Assembly (NCBI GenBank): GCA_019802505.1
Contig: JAFMOC010000223.1
Span: forward strand, 1-64,000
Direction: 5' to 3'
Length of the DNA: 64,000 nucleotides
Origin: Corydoras sp. C115
Lineage: Eukaryota > Chordata > Actinopteri > Siluriformes > Callichthyidae
Shown here: positions 9,576 through 20,059 of the stretch, one piece after another
Numbering within the stretch: position 1 is the first letter of the stretch
How the letters are laid out: each line of letters begins with the position of its first letter
The notes under the pieces: generated by a model
The model's database searches: none
What the model was told of the DNA's origin: nothing
What the model saw: the letters and a program-made list of their open reading frames with translations, nothing else
Made by a program: the position numbers and the translations under genes

Positions 9576-11123
9576 ATAATCTAATTAAAGTTGGAAATAT
9601 GGTGGACATTTGGAGACTACACAATCCAACTACTAGGGATTATTCATATTACTCACATGTACACAAATCTTACACACGAATTGATTATTTTCTTGTGTCA
9701 TCTGAGCTAGTTTCCAGGATCAACAGTGTTAAATATCATAACATAATTATATCCGACCATAGCCCTGTTACACTCCATCTTAATAATATCCTCTCCAAAC
9801 CAGCATACGCCTGGTGATTTAACCCAAGTTTATTAACTGACGCTGCCTTTGTTGATTATCTGAATCTTAAGTTGGAGGAATTTGCAGTTTTTAATGATAC
9901 TGGAGATGTTTCTGACTCCACTCTTTGGGAAACATTAAAAGTTGTTATTCAAGGTCATATTTTATCCTTTGAATCTAACAGAAAAAAAGAAAGGAACTGT
10001 AGGCTTGTTGAAATTGAGAACAGTCTAACAATATTAGAACAGAACTACCGGTCTTCTCTCTCTGCAGTGGAATACAATAAAATTTTACAGCTCAGATATG
10101 AATATAACTCTATTCTTAGTCAGAGAGTGGATCAGCTTTTACTAAAGCTTAGACATCAGCAGTTTGAGCTTGGTGACAAGCCTGAAAAGCTATTAGCCAA
10201 ACAGCTTGGGGGAATTCATTCTAAACAAGCAATCCTTAAGATACAGTCAGAATCAGGAAAAATAATCACAGATCAACTTGGGATCAACAATCGGTTTAGA
10301 GAATTTTATTCAAAATTGTATTCCTCTAAATATTCAGCTACTAATCCTGACTTGGAGACTTTCTTTAATAAATTGGTCCTGCCAAGAAATTCTGAATCTG
10401 CTAGAAGAAATTTAGACTCTCCGGTTTCTCAAACTGAGGTTTTTGAAGCCATCCAACGTTTGACTTGTGGAAAAGTGGTTGGACCTTATGGGTATGGCTG
10501 TGAGTTTTTTTCTCCTAAACTTGGTCCACTTATATTGAGGATGTTTAATGACTCAATCAAAAGCAAAAAGCTGCCCGATTCCTTATACCAGGCGAATATT
10601 AGTCTTTTATTAAAAAAGGGAAAGGGTGAAACAGACCCGGCCTCATATAGACTCATCGCCCTGCTTAACACTGATCAAAAAATTCTGTCCAAGATACTGG
10701 CCTCCAGGTTAGCTAAGTATATAACAGAAGTTATTCATCCCGACCAAAATCGATTTATTACAGGTAGGTTTTCATTTTGTAATGTACGTTTGCTTTTAAA
10801 TGTCATATCTATATGCTTTATGCTTTGGGTCAATTCGGGTCAATTCGGGTTTGGGAAAACTTTTCCCAGATTATATCAGGATGCTTTACCTACACCCATC
10901 ATCTTCTATATTGACTAACGGGGATTGCTTCAGTCCATTTTTACTCCAGCGTGGTGTTAGGCAGGGCGATCCTCTATCCCCCCTGCTTTTTAATTTAGTT
11001 TTGGAGCCTCTTGCACTGGGAATTCGAAGACATCCCAACATTCATGGGGTTAAAGTGGGAGAGCTGGAAAGTCTTGTGAATTTATATGCAGATGATTTAT
11101 TACTATGTGTTTCAAATCCATAG
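9576..11123 (+). pseudogene. L1/Tx1 ORF2: endonuclease end and reverse transcriptase
   Basis: The endonuclease resumes with RIDYFLVSSELVSRI and the catalytic IIISDHSPVTL block. The linker and RT follow: GKVVGPYGYGCEFF, NISLLLKKGKGETDPASYRLIA (in part), HPDQNRFITGR. Sequence then jumps near 10800 to LGKLFPDYIRMLY, and the RT motif A region (the LDAEKAFD-type block of this family) is missing. Motif B RGVRQGDPLSPLLFNL and the catalytic YADDLLL are present at 10950-11110. A tandem 11-bp duplication (GGTCAATTCGG) lies at the deletion junction near 10828. Loss of motif A means loss of a catalytic aspartate. Confidence 0.85.
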
Positions 11124-11127
11124 TTAA

Positions 11128-11300
11128 ATGCCGCTTACTAAAAATTTGACTGTAATAATTCCTTGCCGCTTTGCCTTTTTTAAAATAGATCACTTTATTT
11201 ACCAATTAATTGGAATAAAAGTGAATTTTGCCGCTTACTAAAAATTTCTGTAATGTAATTTCCTTTCTTTTAAAATAGTTAAAATCACTTTATTTACCTT
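11128..11300 (+). repeat. Local imperfect tandem duplication in the LINE
   Basis: GCCGCTTACTAAAAATT and the following AAAATAG...ATCACTTTATTTACC block occur twice about 100 bp apart (from about 11129 and about 11230). The duplication breaks the RT frame just downstream of YADD. Confidence 0.8.
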
Positions 11301-11327
11301 GGCCTTCAAATTTCTAGAAACTCCGAA

Positions 11328-12745
11328 TTGTTGTTTAAATTGAACTTCCAGCCAGCACTTGTTAAGCTCAAAGCCAACATTGAAAAATGGAAACTACTTC
11401 CACTATCTATGGTTGGGAGAATAAATGCAATCAAAATTATCACACTACCAAGATTTCTGTATCTCTTTCAAAACCTCCCTATTTATTTACCCAATACATT
11501 TTTTAAGCAGCTTGATTCTATTATTTTATCATTTGTTTGGGCGTATAAGACACCTCGCATTTCCAAAAATCACTTGCAAAAAACAGCGTTGGGTGGCGGA
11601 TTTGGTTTGCCCCTTTCTAAACACTACTATTGGGCAGCAAATGCCAGGGCGCTTTCCTTTTGGCAATTGGGCTCGGGTTCTACCCCATTGTGGGTCAAAT
11701 ATGAGGCCGGATCAGTCCCAAAGTCTTCCCTACCAGTTTTATTGTTTTCCAAAGCAAATCATAGTAAATCAATAATTGAAAATAATTTTATAATTAATAA
11801 TTCACTTAGGATTTTAAATCAGATTAGATCATTTGCGAAAGCACCAAACACTTCTATTCATACTCCAATCCTCCACAATCATCAATTTTTGCCCGCTCAG
11901 ATGGATGGGACATTTTCTGCTTTGGAAAATTTAGGATTGAGATCCATTGAGGATCTATATATAAAAGGAAATTTATATATTTTAGTTGTTTCATTTCAGC
12001 AATTTAAGGATAAGTTTAATGTTTCTTCTCTTCACCTTTTTGATATCTATAACTCCGTCATTATTTTAGAGAAAATGTTTCAAATTTTGAACTTAAACCA
12101 AATGACCACCCACTATTTAAGTTTTTCTGTGTGGATCCCTTGTCCAGAAAATTGGTCTCAAGATTTATTTCAGTTTTATCTTTGACCCCTGACTCCACTC
12201 GATACAGAGATATTGCCAGGGCCAGAGATATTGATAGTCAGATATTGGATGAAGTTTGGGAGGAAAGCCTCAAAAGGATTTCACGCTGTTCAACTAGCTC
12301 CCGATATAAATTAATTCAATTTAAGGTAATACATAGACTCCATTATTCAAAGGTAAAATTACATAAGATATATGATTCTGTATCTCCACTTTGTGAGAGA
12401 TGTAAAATTGAGGATGGTTCTCTGGCACACACATTTTTATTTTGCCCTATTATTCAAGAATTTTATTCAAACATATTTAATTGGCTCTCAAAAGCTCTTA
12501 AAATACAATTTAAATTCGACCTGGTTACAGTAATTTGTGGATATTCTACAGCAGTGGCCACGCTCCCATATTCCATTCACCAAGTAGTAATGGCTGGTAT
12601 GGTTGTGGCAAAAAAAAATAATTCTTCTCTATTGGAAATTGCCCCATGCTCCTTCATTCAAACACTGGTTGTCTGAGATGCTCAATTTTGTGTCAATGTT
12701 AAGCAAAATGAGTAGTGAAGCTAGTAATAAATAAAGCATACATAT
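11328..12745 (+). pseudogene. L1/Tx1 ORF2 C-terminal region with zinc knuckle
   Basis: The RT thumb and C-terminal domain follow: KLKANIEKWKLLPLSMVGRI, the NAIKIITLPRFLYLFQNLPI block, a frameshift near 12150, then SRYKLIQFKVIHRLHYSKVK. A CERC...H...C knuckle (Cys-X2-Cys-X8-His-X4-Cys) typical of L1/Tx1 C-termini falls near 12392-12436. The frame changes once more near 12610 before the end of the element at AATAAA. Confidence 0.85.
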
Positions 12746-12799
12746 TAAATGAAATCAGGTTAGATTAATTTATTTCATGGCACTTGTTAAGTCTCATCT

Positions 12800-13035
12800 T
12801 ACACGTGATCCTCCACTAGGGTTGAGGGGGCAACATTTTGTGTGCAAGGCAGCTATACACAGGATAGAAAACCAATCCATCACTTGGTGCATACACACAC
12901 ACTATATTGGACTGTGGGAGGAAACCCACACAGACAAGGGAAAAATATGGAAACTCCACTCAGATCAGAATTTGAAATTGGATCCCCAGCGCTGAGGCAA
13001 ACATGCAAAACATCACACCAACTTGCCGCCTACTT
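12800..13035 (-). mobile_element. Degenerate SINE copy
   Basis: Reverse copy with recognisable GACTGTGGGAGGAAACCCAC, AACTCCACTCAGAT and GCGCTGAGGCAAACATGC blocks but many substitutions and internal deletions. No target duplication was identified. Confidence 0.8.
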
Positions 13036-13315
13036 AATAAGTTGCCTATTTAATATAAAATGAACTTAAGGCCTAACATGATTAATTTTAACTCACTCTG
13101 TCATTAATCTGCATAAATCATATTGAAATTCCAAATGCAGTGACTTTATATAATAATATAATAATTTTCACTTTTTAGTTATTATTTTTAGTTAATTTAA
13201 CTGTGTGGAAAAAAAAAGTTTCACTTGTAGGGTTATTAAAATATATTTGTGTTGTGAATATAGTTTTTGTATCTTTTTTTTATTATACAATCTCATCTTA
13301 ACTCATTATCTTCGT

Positions 13316-13384
13316 CTTAATCCTCTAGTGCGGGGGTGTTTCCCATGTCCATCCAGGGGAGAACGTTTTGTGCGCTGGGAAGTT
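13316..13384 (-). mobile_element. SINE 3'-end fragment
   Basis: CGTCTTAATCCTCTAGTGCG and CCATGTCCATCCAGGGGAGA match the 3' part of the SINE in reverse. The rest of the element is absent. Confidence 0.75.
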
Positions 13385-13639
13385 CATCATCTCCTCTGTC
13401 CAGCTTACTGACCATATAATCAATGTATAGATCCTGCTACCTACTGTGAATATTGAAAATGACAACTGTAACCATTAAGTGAAAAGCAATGTGTGTGATT
13501 GATCATCAGCTGAAGTTGAAAATCGCAGGAGCTAAAAGTAGTTTTTTTTAACATGTAAGCCATCCTTAGAAATCCTACATAAACACATTAAAAAAAAATT
13601 CACTACCTTTTAGAAAACAGCTATGGATACATTGTTTAA

Positions 13640-13830
13640 AAACTCACTACTCTCTTTAAACACCACCACCACTATAACATCAATTTCACTGCAGTACTGA
13701 GAATCATCCCCCACTCTAATAATACATACTCTGGATGATCAGAGAACAGAGTAAAGCAGACTAACAAAGTATACAGAGAAACACATGGAATACAGTATGT
13801 AATTGTAGAACTACATTTAATAAAGATGTG
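13640..13830 (-). repeat. Dispersed MITE-like repeat, partial copy
   Basis: Contains GAGAATCATCCCCCACTCTA and GTATGTAATTGTAGAACTAC, which match 50755-51000 (GTAGTTCTACAATTACAC and its continuation) in the opposite orientation. It is non-coding; the family name is not assigned. Confidence 0.65.
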
Positions 13831-13848
13831 CCAGTGTGTGAATATATT

Positions 13849-13873
13849 TTAGTGTGTGTGTGTGTGTGTGTGT
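13849..13873. repeat. (TG)n microsatellite
   Basis: About 12 TG units. Confidence 0.95.
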
Positions 13874-14044
13874 AGTCTGGATTGTTTTTTGGTAACATTT
13901 TTGTTCTTACAATAATAACTTTATTTATGAACAAAAAGAGCATCCTCTACTGGGTATAATTGCCATTTCACATTGATTATGCTACGCTGATTACAGTATC
14001 ACACGTGCGCTGAAATCCTGTGTGCATTTGTTGGGGGGTGTGTG

Positions 14045-14049
<5 letters not shown>

Positions 14050-14138
<89 letters not shown>
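14050..14138. repeat. Compound (TC)n-(CA)n microsatellite
   Basis: About 42 bp of TC followed by a TTA and about 45 bp of CA. Confidence 0.97.
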
Positions 14139-14139
<1 letters not shown>

Positions 14140-14829
14140 ACAGAGTCATTAGCGCTTCTGTAGACAGGTCATTATTGATATATTCAGAAGAACTATTCTC
14201 ATGTTTCACCCTAAACAGGATTTTGATTTTTAAAAATCTTAATATTGCCCACAAAGCACATAGTGTATTTCTGATTAATGGATCTGATCTGCTCGGGATC
14301 TATTAGCTAATTTGGTTGAGAGAGTGTTGTGTGTTCACTGATAACTGTATGACAGGTTTGGTTGGTCCAGAGGCAATAAACTTACTGGATGAGCATCATC
14401 ATTTCCTTTTCTAATGTTATCAGAAATATCTTTTACAATGTGTTACAATGTGTTTACGTAACAATACAATAGATATTTTAATATTCACTCACTGCATTTC
14501 GATAATAATCTCATCAGTTAAAAACTAATTAAATTAATTATCACCTTTATACACGGAAGTATTTGAACAAACATGTTTTTTTTTTTATTAAAAAGATACC
14601 CATTTAGAGTCAGAGGTGTATAACACCAAGCACCCTGAATTTGTAAGAGCAGGTTAGGGAAGGCCTCTCTCTGTTCCTGCATGACTGTACCCCAGTGCAC
14701 CAAGCATGGTTTACATTGGGTGAGAACTGGTCTGCAAAGAGGACAAAAAAGAATAATTGTGAGCAAGGCCTTCTCATCCAACATCACTGTCTGACCCCAA
14801 AAATGCTCTTCTGAACAGATGTTATATAC
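14140..14829. other. Unannotated AT-rich DNA
   Basis: Nothing recognised beyond a T-run near 14576-14587. Confidence 0.5.
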
Positions 14830-15005
14830 AAGGTCATATAGCAGACACTTTTATCCAAAGCAACTAACAAGTTTAATATATTGCTCCAAGAGCAATGGAG
14901 TTTTGCTCAAAAACCCACAGTGGCAACTTCACTGGACATGGGATTAAGTCCACAACTTTCAGTTGCATAGTCCAAAATCCTAATCACTGAGCTACCACAT
15001 CCCAA
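14830..15005 (-). repeat. Fragment of a tRNA-headed dispersed repeat
   Basis: The left part (TAGCAGACACTTTTATCCAA) resembles the common LINE/SINE tail also seen at 24735-24770. The right part, on the minus strand, reads like a worn tRNA-type promoter (GGTAGCTCAGTGATTAGG with a B-box-like segment). Confidence 0.6.
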
Positions 15006-15089
15006 ACCCAGCACAATAACTTTTTAAGCTTTTCAAAACAGTGAAAAAATTCGGTTTCAAAGGCGATAACAACTTATCAATTTACAGAA

Positions 15090-15240
15090 TGGGGTCCAGG
15101 TTCGAATTCCAGTCTGGGGGGGGGGGCTTTCCATGTTTTCTCCAAGTGTGCGTGGGTTCTCTGGTTTACTCCCACAGTCCAAAAACTTGGCTTCAATGTG
15201 AATTGGCTGCTCTAAATTGCTTGTATATAGTGTGTGGTAC
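15090..15240 (+). mobile_element. SINE fragment, 5' body
   Basis: Begins at the B-box (GGTTCGAATTCCAGTCTG), followed by an 11-bp G run, TTCCATGTTTTCTCC and CCACAGTCCAAAAACTTGG. The first 50 bp and the 3' part are missing or highly diverged. Confidence 0.8.
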
Positions 15241-15404
15241 AATGTGGTTCCTTGTTCAAGACCCTTAAACCTCATAGCTCCTGGGATGCTACCATTGTGG
15301 CCAACCCTGTGTTCTGACCCCAACCAACTTAAGATACTTGTTTTAGATTGCTTTAGATAAAAATGTCTGCTACCAAATGTACACACTTATTCTTAATATA
15401 GATT

Positions 15405-15991
15405 ATGTTATATTTAGTGTGCACGGCGCTCCCGCCCTGTCTTCACACCATTGCACGACCCCACTCCTCCTTCGCATCCTTAAATGGCATCCGCACCGCC
15501 ACTGTAGAGCACCTGCACTGCCCGCGTGCCTGGAAGGAGCTCCAGGACCTGCATGACCCTGATGGGCCCATAGCCCATACTGCCCTCTTCGGGAACACTG
15601 GTGGGTTCCTCGGCCCGTCTTCTGCTCCCCCTGGGTCGCTCATTTTTTTATGTTTTTTTTTTTTTTTTTTTTTTTTTGGGGGGGGGGTAATGTAAAGCGT
15701 GGCACACCTCACATATTTTCTGTTACATTCTGTTAATTATCGTTTATTCCTTATTTGGTGTTTTATTTACGTTTAATTAACTCTGTTTTGCTATTTGTCT
15801 GGCCCGGTCACAACATGTTTGTTGTGGATTTTCGTTTTGCATTTATACCGCCTTTGTTCAGCCGTCTGGTAGATCGACATTGTTTTAGTGTGTCACATAT
15901 TGTCCGTTTCACTGTGTCGAGCTTTGTGACTCCTGTGAATCATTAAATTGATTCCCGTACCTGCGCCATTCTGGATCCTTTCTGTGCTGCA
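15405..15991 (+). mobile_element. 3' end of a different LTR element
   Basis: A GC-rich coding-like stretch (15420-15640) runs into a 25-bp T tract and an 11-bp G tract, then GTAA and a putative LTR starting TGTAAAGCGTGGCACACC at 15691. A G-run-GTAA polypurine tract beside a TG-starting LTR is the expected 3' arrangement of Gypsy-type elements. ATTAAA near 15943 could serve polyadenylation. The 3' limit of the LTR is a guess and no matching 5' LTR is present, so this is a truncated insertion. Confidence 0.5.
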
Positions 15992-16774
15992 GCACTTTTT
16001 GCTAAATGTGCACATCCATTAAGCCAGTAATTTTTTGTTCATCATGAAAGTGAAATGTCTAATAGGTTATAATATATAGTTATTTATTGATTTATTTGTA
16101 TTTGCAGCATTAGGATAAAAGGATGATGGACAATGCAGTAACAAATAAGCTACAGTTTTTAATTTTACATCTACAAGGTGAAGCATGGTGGACAGATATA
16201 CCTATGCATTGTTTCCTCTGTGTTCTCAGGTTTCCTACCACTTTTAAAAACATGGATTCAAGGTGAATTGGCTGCTCCTATATATTAATTATATATTTAT
16301 AACTTAAATATTTAAAAAAAAAAGTTCAATAAGATAAGATTGTTAAGCTTGTTAAAGTAAGCTTGTGAAAGATTGTTGTTCATTAGACTAAGGTCAGTGA
16401 GTCTTCATTACCCGTTTTACTTCTCTGGCAGGTGAGGTGCATCCCTCCAGAGTGATGCTCATGGCTGAAGAGGTAAGGGTGAATTAAAATCAGCCTCAAC
16501 TAGGTCAGTGCCAGTCCTGCTTAAGCCAGTTTCAGTAAGTGTCCCTGCATTTCTTTTCTTCACCTTCTCACTCACACCCTAATCCTGTTTCATTGCTATG
16601 TAAAACTTAGAAACTTAAAACTTATATAAAAATATAGATATATCTAAAGCTTGCCATCTAAATAAGCATTTTAGAAAAGGTTAAAGCATGAATATGTATG
16701 ACAAGGCAATTATTTGCATTAATAAATATATTATTTATTATAAAGGTATAATCATTTGAATTCGATTTACCTTG
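15992..16774. other. Unannotated AT-rich DNA
   Basis: No gene or clear repeat copy. Short words near 16205-16280 recall the SINE body but are too worn to call. Confidence 0.5.
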
Positions 16775-16878
16775 AATCCATATTTTTAGACTGTGGGAGG
16801 AAACCCAAGCAGACACGGTGAGATCATGGAAACTCCACCCAGATTGGGATTGAAACCTGGTTCCCCAGCACTAAGTGG
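16775..16878 (-). mobile_element. SINE fragment
   Basis: GACTGTGGGAGGAAACCCAA, ATGGAAACTCCACCCAGAT and GGTTCCCCAGCACTAAG match the 5' half of the SINE in reverse. The tRNA head beyond the B-box is lost. Confidence 0.85.
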
Positions 16879-17139
16879 CCAAAATTATTTATAAAATGTA
16901 ATAAAAGTCGTTTTTTTTTTTTTTACTTCTATATTTAGTTTTGAATCTATACTGTTCACTTTTTCTGTTTCATATTTTTTTTCACAATGAGTAAATTTAT
17001 CAGCTTTTAATGAGTTTTAAACATTTACTTCTCATAAAATAGTAAAGAAAATTTTCTTTAAGAAAATATCGCTCACATGTTTATTGAAAGCCATTTGGAC
17101 CATTTCTAAATTTTAAGTATCATCAGCCAATCTTTAAAT

Positions 17140-17330
17140 AAGTTTATTTTTATTATGTATCTATGGCTCAGTACATTGTCTCAAAGCAACTTTACCCTTC
17201 TAAGATCTGAACCCCCAAAGAACAAGCTGAAGTGACTAGAAAGAAAATCCTCACTTTTACTGACTCATCATCTTTGAGCATTCAGGCAGCATCAACAGTG
17301 CACTAGTGTACAGATTGTGCAGTGATCAAG
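17140..17330 (-). mobile_element. L2 3'-UTR fragment
   Basis: TCAGTACATTGTCTCAAAGC, CAACTTTACCCTTC and GAACCCCCAAAGAACAAGC parallel the L2 3' UTR at 35540-35640. The remainder of 16880-17986 is AT-rich DNA in which I see nothing else. Confidence 0.7.
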
Positions 17331-17986
17331 TGTCCATTATCAAAAAATTTAAAAACTTCATTTTAAACAATCATTTTAAATGAGGCCATCCTGCAGGAAT
17401 GCAACACCACTAATCCAATAGAAATCCAGATTCTGTCCAGTTATTGTTGTCGCAGTGCAAAATAAAAAGTGATTAAATTTAAACACACCCTCTTGTCACA
17501 CCAAGTGTGAAACTGTGGGCTGTTGGATAGTTAATTAAGATCACTTTCTTTCTTTTTTCAAATTCACTAGTTTGACAAAAATTCACAAACAAACAGATTA
17601 TTACAACACTACAAGTAAGTCAATTCCAAAACTTCAGGGGTTTAGTGATCTAAGCACATCAGAAATGTTGGTGATAGGGGTTAGAAATTATGAGTCTAAT
17701 CAGGATGCCTTGTGCATCACTACGTTTTGGTCTCAACATTTCTTGTTCACAAAATGTTTGTTTAAATGCTTTAATTTATTTTATTACATCTTTATTTAAT
17801 TACAAAATACTTTTAAATAAAATTACAAAAAAATCAGGTCAATGGTTAAAACATTAAAAAAAAAAATTATCAGTTAAACACTGATTAACACTAATTAATT
17901 AGCAATTTTAGTTTAGTCCCCAAACCACTTTTTCCAAATACTTTTTATATATTATCATAATATTATCATCTGCACACGTTGCATGT

Positions 17987-18339
17987 TGTCACGATAGTCT
18001 ACCTCGGGCAGAAGCGGCGTGCGCTTACGAGCGCAAAGCCGCCGTAAACACGCGCTGAAGGGAGCCAGGCACGCAGGTAGCCGTAAACAGGTTTATTAAA
18101 GGTGCAGTACACCACAAAACAAGAGGTACAGAAGACTACGTGACCTAAAACAAACGACCAGCACCGGTGACAAAAAACAATGGACATAAATACAAAACGA
18201 CACCAGACCATGTGCACAAAACCAACCAATGACAACACCGAGTTAATTAACGAAACTAATGAACTAATGAACGTTAATTAACTGAAACAAACGGAACGAA
18301 ACACAAAACAGGTGACAGGTGCCCTAGGCACCTGTTACA
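17987..18339 (-). repeat. LTR of element 2 (3' LTR in sense orientation)
   Basis: 353 bp. It contains the GCGGC...GCCGC stem at 18014-18042, a minus-strand AATAAA (TTTATT near 18092), paired TTAATTAAC blocks, and the ACAGGTGCC/GGCACCTGT palindrome at the inner edge. Confidence 0.92.
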
Positions 18340-19437
18340 TTACCCCTGCGGTCGCGCAACGGGGGGAAGCGACCAAGAGAGAAAAAAAAACTGTCGGGGG
18401 GGGGGGGGGTCCTCCGCCCTTCTCGAGCGGGCTTGAAAGGTGCCCTCGGGTGGACGCCCTCTGCAGGTGAGGCGTACCGAACGCCCTCTGGCTGCAAAGT
18501 CCGGAGGACGCCCACGGCGGATCAGAAATGGGCCACGCCCTCTGGCTGCGTGGTCCGGTGGACGCCCACGTCGGGCGCGGGGTTGGCCACGTACTCTGGC
18601 TGCATGGCGAGGCGGGCGCCCCCATCGGACGAGGAGTGGGCCACGCCCTCTGGCAGCGTGGTCCGGTGGATGCCCACATCGGGCAAGGAGATGGCCACGC
18701 ACTCTGGCTGCGTGGCAAGGCGGATGGCACGCACTCTGGCTGCGTGGCAAGGCGGATGGCACGCACTCTGGCTGCGTGGATGGCACGCATGCTGGCTGGA
18801 CCTCGGCGGGCTCGCACGCTGGCAGGACCTCGGCGGGCACGCATGCTGGCAGAACCTCGGTGGGCACGCACGCTGGGCGGACCTCGGCGGGCACGCACGC
18901 TGGCAGGACCTTGGCGGGCACGCACACTGGGCGGACCTCGGTGGGCACGCACGCTGGGCGGACCTCGGTGGGCACGCACGCTGGGCGGACCTCGGCGGGC
19001 ACGCACGCTGGGCGGACCTCGGCCGGCACCTTAGGCTCTCCCTCCTGCACACAGAACATATAGACCCCCACCGCAATGCCCAAACACATAGACATCTCAG
19101 ACATGGGGAAGACGGACTGGACACACGAGACAGGGGGACACGGATCCACATCTACCCCCCCGAGTGTTGGCTCCGGTACCGCCCCCTCGCAGCGCGATCC
19201 AGACACAGCGCGGTCCGGCCCGGGCGCGTCACGTGACTGCCCCGCAGCACACGTGCCGCGCGTACGCTGCGTCTTAGCGCTGCGTCTTAGCACCGCGCCG
19301 GCGCGCTCTGCGCCTGGATCTCGCCGCGGGGGGTTTAACAAGCTGGACCGGAGCGTCCGTCCAGAACTCCTCAGAGTTGAGGAGGGTTCGTATGGGCAGA
19401 ATATGCCCATACAGGTACGAGTCGCCCGCCTCATCAT
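18340..19437 (-). CDS. Repeat-encoded open frame in element 2, 365 codons
   Basis: No family recognised. Residues 1-125 are an arginine- and cysteine-containing leader with a hydrophobic patch (LGIAVGVYMFCV). Residues about 135-220 are nine-residue repeats (VP, A or T, EVRPAC), and the rest is Arg/Pro/His-rich and stop-free up to the 3' LTR. Element 1 shows the same layout with VPEPALVPP repeats. Long overlapping frames on both strands are expected from the composition, so this should be read as a possible repeat protein only. Confidence 0.25.
   Translation of the reverse strand: MMRRATRTCMGIFCPYEPSSTLRSSGRTLRSSLLNPPRRDPGAERAGAVLRRSAKTQRTRGTCAAGQSRDAPGPDRAVSGSRCEGAVPEPTLGGVDVDPCPPVSCVQSVFPMSEMSMCLGIAVGVYMFCVQEGEPKVPAEVRPACVPAEVRPACVPTEVRPACVPTEVRPVCVPAKVLPACVPAEVRPACVPTEVLPACVPAEVLPACEPAEVQPACVPSTQPECVPSALPRSQSACHPPCHAARVRGHLLARCGHPPDHAARGRGPLLVRWGRPPRHAARVRGQPRARRGRPPDHAARGRGPFLIRRGRPPDFAARGRSVRLTCRGRPPEGTFQARSRRAEDPPPPRQFFFLSWSLPPVARPQG
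18430..18785 (-). repeat. Larger-unit tandem repeats shared with element 3
   Basis: GCCCTCTGGCTGC-type units recur at about 54-66 bp (near 18480, 18537, 18594, 18648), then as 32-bp units near 18721 and 18753. The same block, strongly similar, occurs at 34140-34395 in element 3, linking the two internal regions. Confidence 0.85.
18786..19028 (-). repeat. 27-bp minisatellite, nine units
   Basis: Nine consecutive 27-bp units with the core CGCACGCTGGGCGGACCTCG on the plus strand. On the sense strand each unit gives a nine-residue repeat such as VPTEVRPAC. Confidence 0.95.
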
Positions 19438-19582
19438 CGGAAACCTCGATCAGGTCCAGGCCTTCCTCCGCACAAAGCGCCTCATATCCATACCTCCACA
19501 TCCACTCATCATCGGAGTTATAACACTCCGACATTACACTGTTCGAGCCGTCCTTACGGCTCCGGGACGGCGGACTGCGCAT
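19274..19582 (-). CDS. Short acidic ORF after the 5' LTR of element 2, 102 aa
   Basis: The ATG at 19582 lies about 130 bp inside the sense-strand 5' LTR. Residues 1-17 are basic (MRSPPSRSRKDGSNS), residues 20-52 are strongly acidic and aromatic (SDDEWMWRYGYEALCAEEG, then EVSDDEA), and the C-terminus is basic (RSRRRARRRGAKTQR). Unlike the minisatellite frames it has balanced composition and a first-ATG position as expected for a retroelement gag-proximal ORF, so it is the best protein-coding candidate in this element. I cannot assign a domain. It resembles no capsid or polymerase that I know. Confidence 0.45.
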   Translation of the reverse strand: MRSPPSRSRKDGSNSVMSECYNSDDEWMWRYGYEALCAEEGLDLIEVSDDEAGDSYLYGHILPIRTLLNSEEFWTDAPVQLVKPPAARSRRRARRRGAKTQR

Positions 19583-19710
19583 AGCGGCGCACTCGCGGAC
19601 ACAGCGGAACGCGCCGCGAGTACGAGGCTACACGGCCCCCGCAAAGAAAAATTTTAAAAAAGTGCTTACCTGGGCTCTGGACTCCCCAAATTTCCTTTGG
19701 CTGGTCGTTC

Positions 19711-20059
19711 TGTCACGATAGTCTACCTCGGGCAGAAGCGGCGTGCGCTTACGAGCGCAAAGCCGCCGTAAACACGCGCTGAAGGGAGCCAGGCACGCAG
19801 GTAGCCTAAAACAGGTTTATTTAAAAGTGCAGTGCACCACAAAACATGAGGTACAGAAGACTACGTGACCTAAAACAAACGACCAGCACCGGTGACAAAA
19901 AACAATGGACATAAATACAAAACGACACCAGACCATGTGCACAAAACCAACCAATGACAACACAGAGTTAATTAACGAAACTAATGAACTAATGAACGTT
20001 AATTAACTGAAACAAACAAAACACAAAACAGGTGACAGGTGCCCTAGGCACCTGTTACA
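19711..20059 (-). repeat. LTR of element 2 (5' LTR in sense orientation)
   Basis: 349 bp, same architecture as 17987-18339. In sense orientation the sequence just inside it begins GAACGACCAGCCAAAGG, where a primer-binding site would lie. I could not match it to a specific tRNA. Confidence 0.92.

Larger units (their letters stand above)
7205..12745 (+). mobile_element. L1/Tx1-type LINE, decayed and twice interrupted
   Basis: An old non-LTR retrotransposon with ORF1 (coiled coil and L1-type RNA-binding domain), AP endonuclease, reverse transcriptase with YADD, and a C-terminal CCHC-type knuckle, all in order on the plus strand. Frameshifts, an internal deletion removing RT motif A, a local duplication near 11128-11300, a 132-bp LINE-tail insertion at 8083-8214 and a solo LTR at 9225-9575 show that it is dead. 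The 5' boundary is uncertain; the 3' end is placed near an AATAAA at about 12727. Confidence 0.85.
17987..20059 (-). mobile_element. GC-rich non-autonomous LTR retrotransposon, element 2
   Basis: A 2,073-bp element with LTRs at 17987-18339 and 19711-20059 (subfamily B, TGTCACGATAGTC). The two LTRs are nearly identical apart from a few substitutions and small indels, so it is fairly young. In sense orientation (minus) the leader after the 5' LTR is followed by a short acidic frame, a VP(A/T)EVRPAC-coding 27-bp array, a region of larger 32-60-bp repeats, and a G-rich tract beside the 3' LTR (GGGGTAA then TGTAACA). No polymerase, protease or integrase sequence is present. The flanking pentamers (CATGT left, CGTTT right) do not match, so a target duplication is not supported here. 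Confidence 0.88.
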
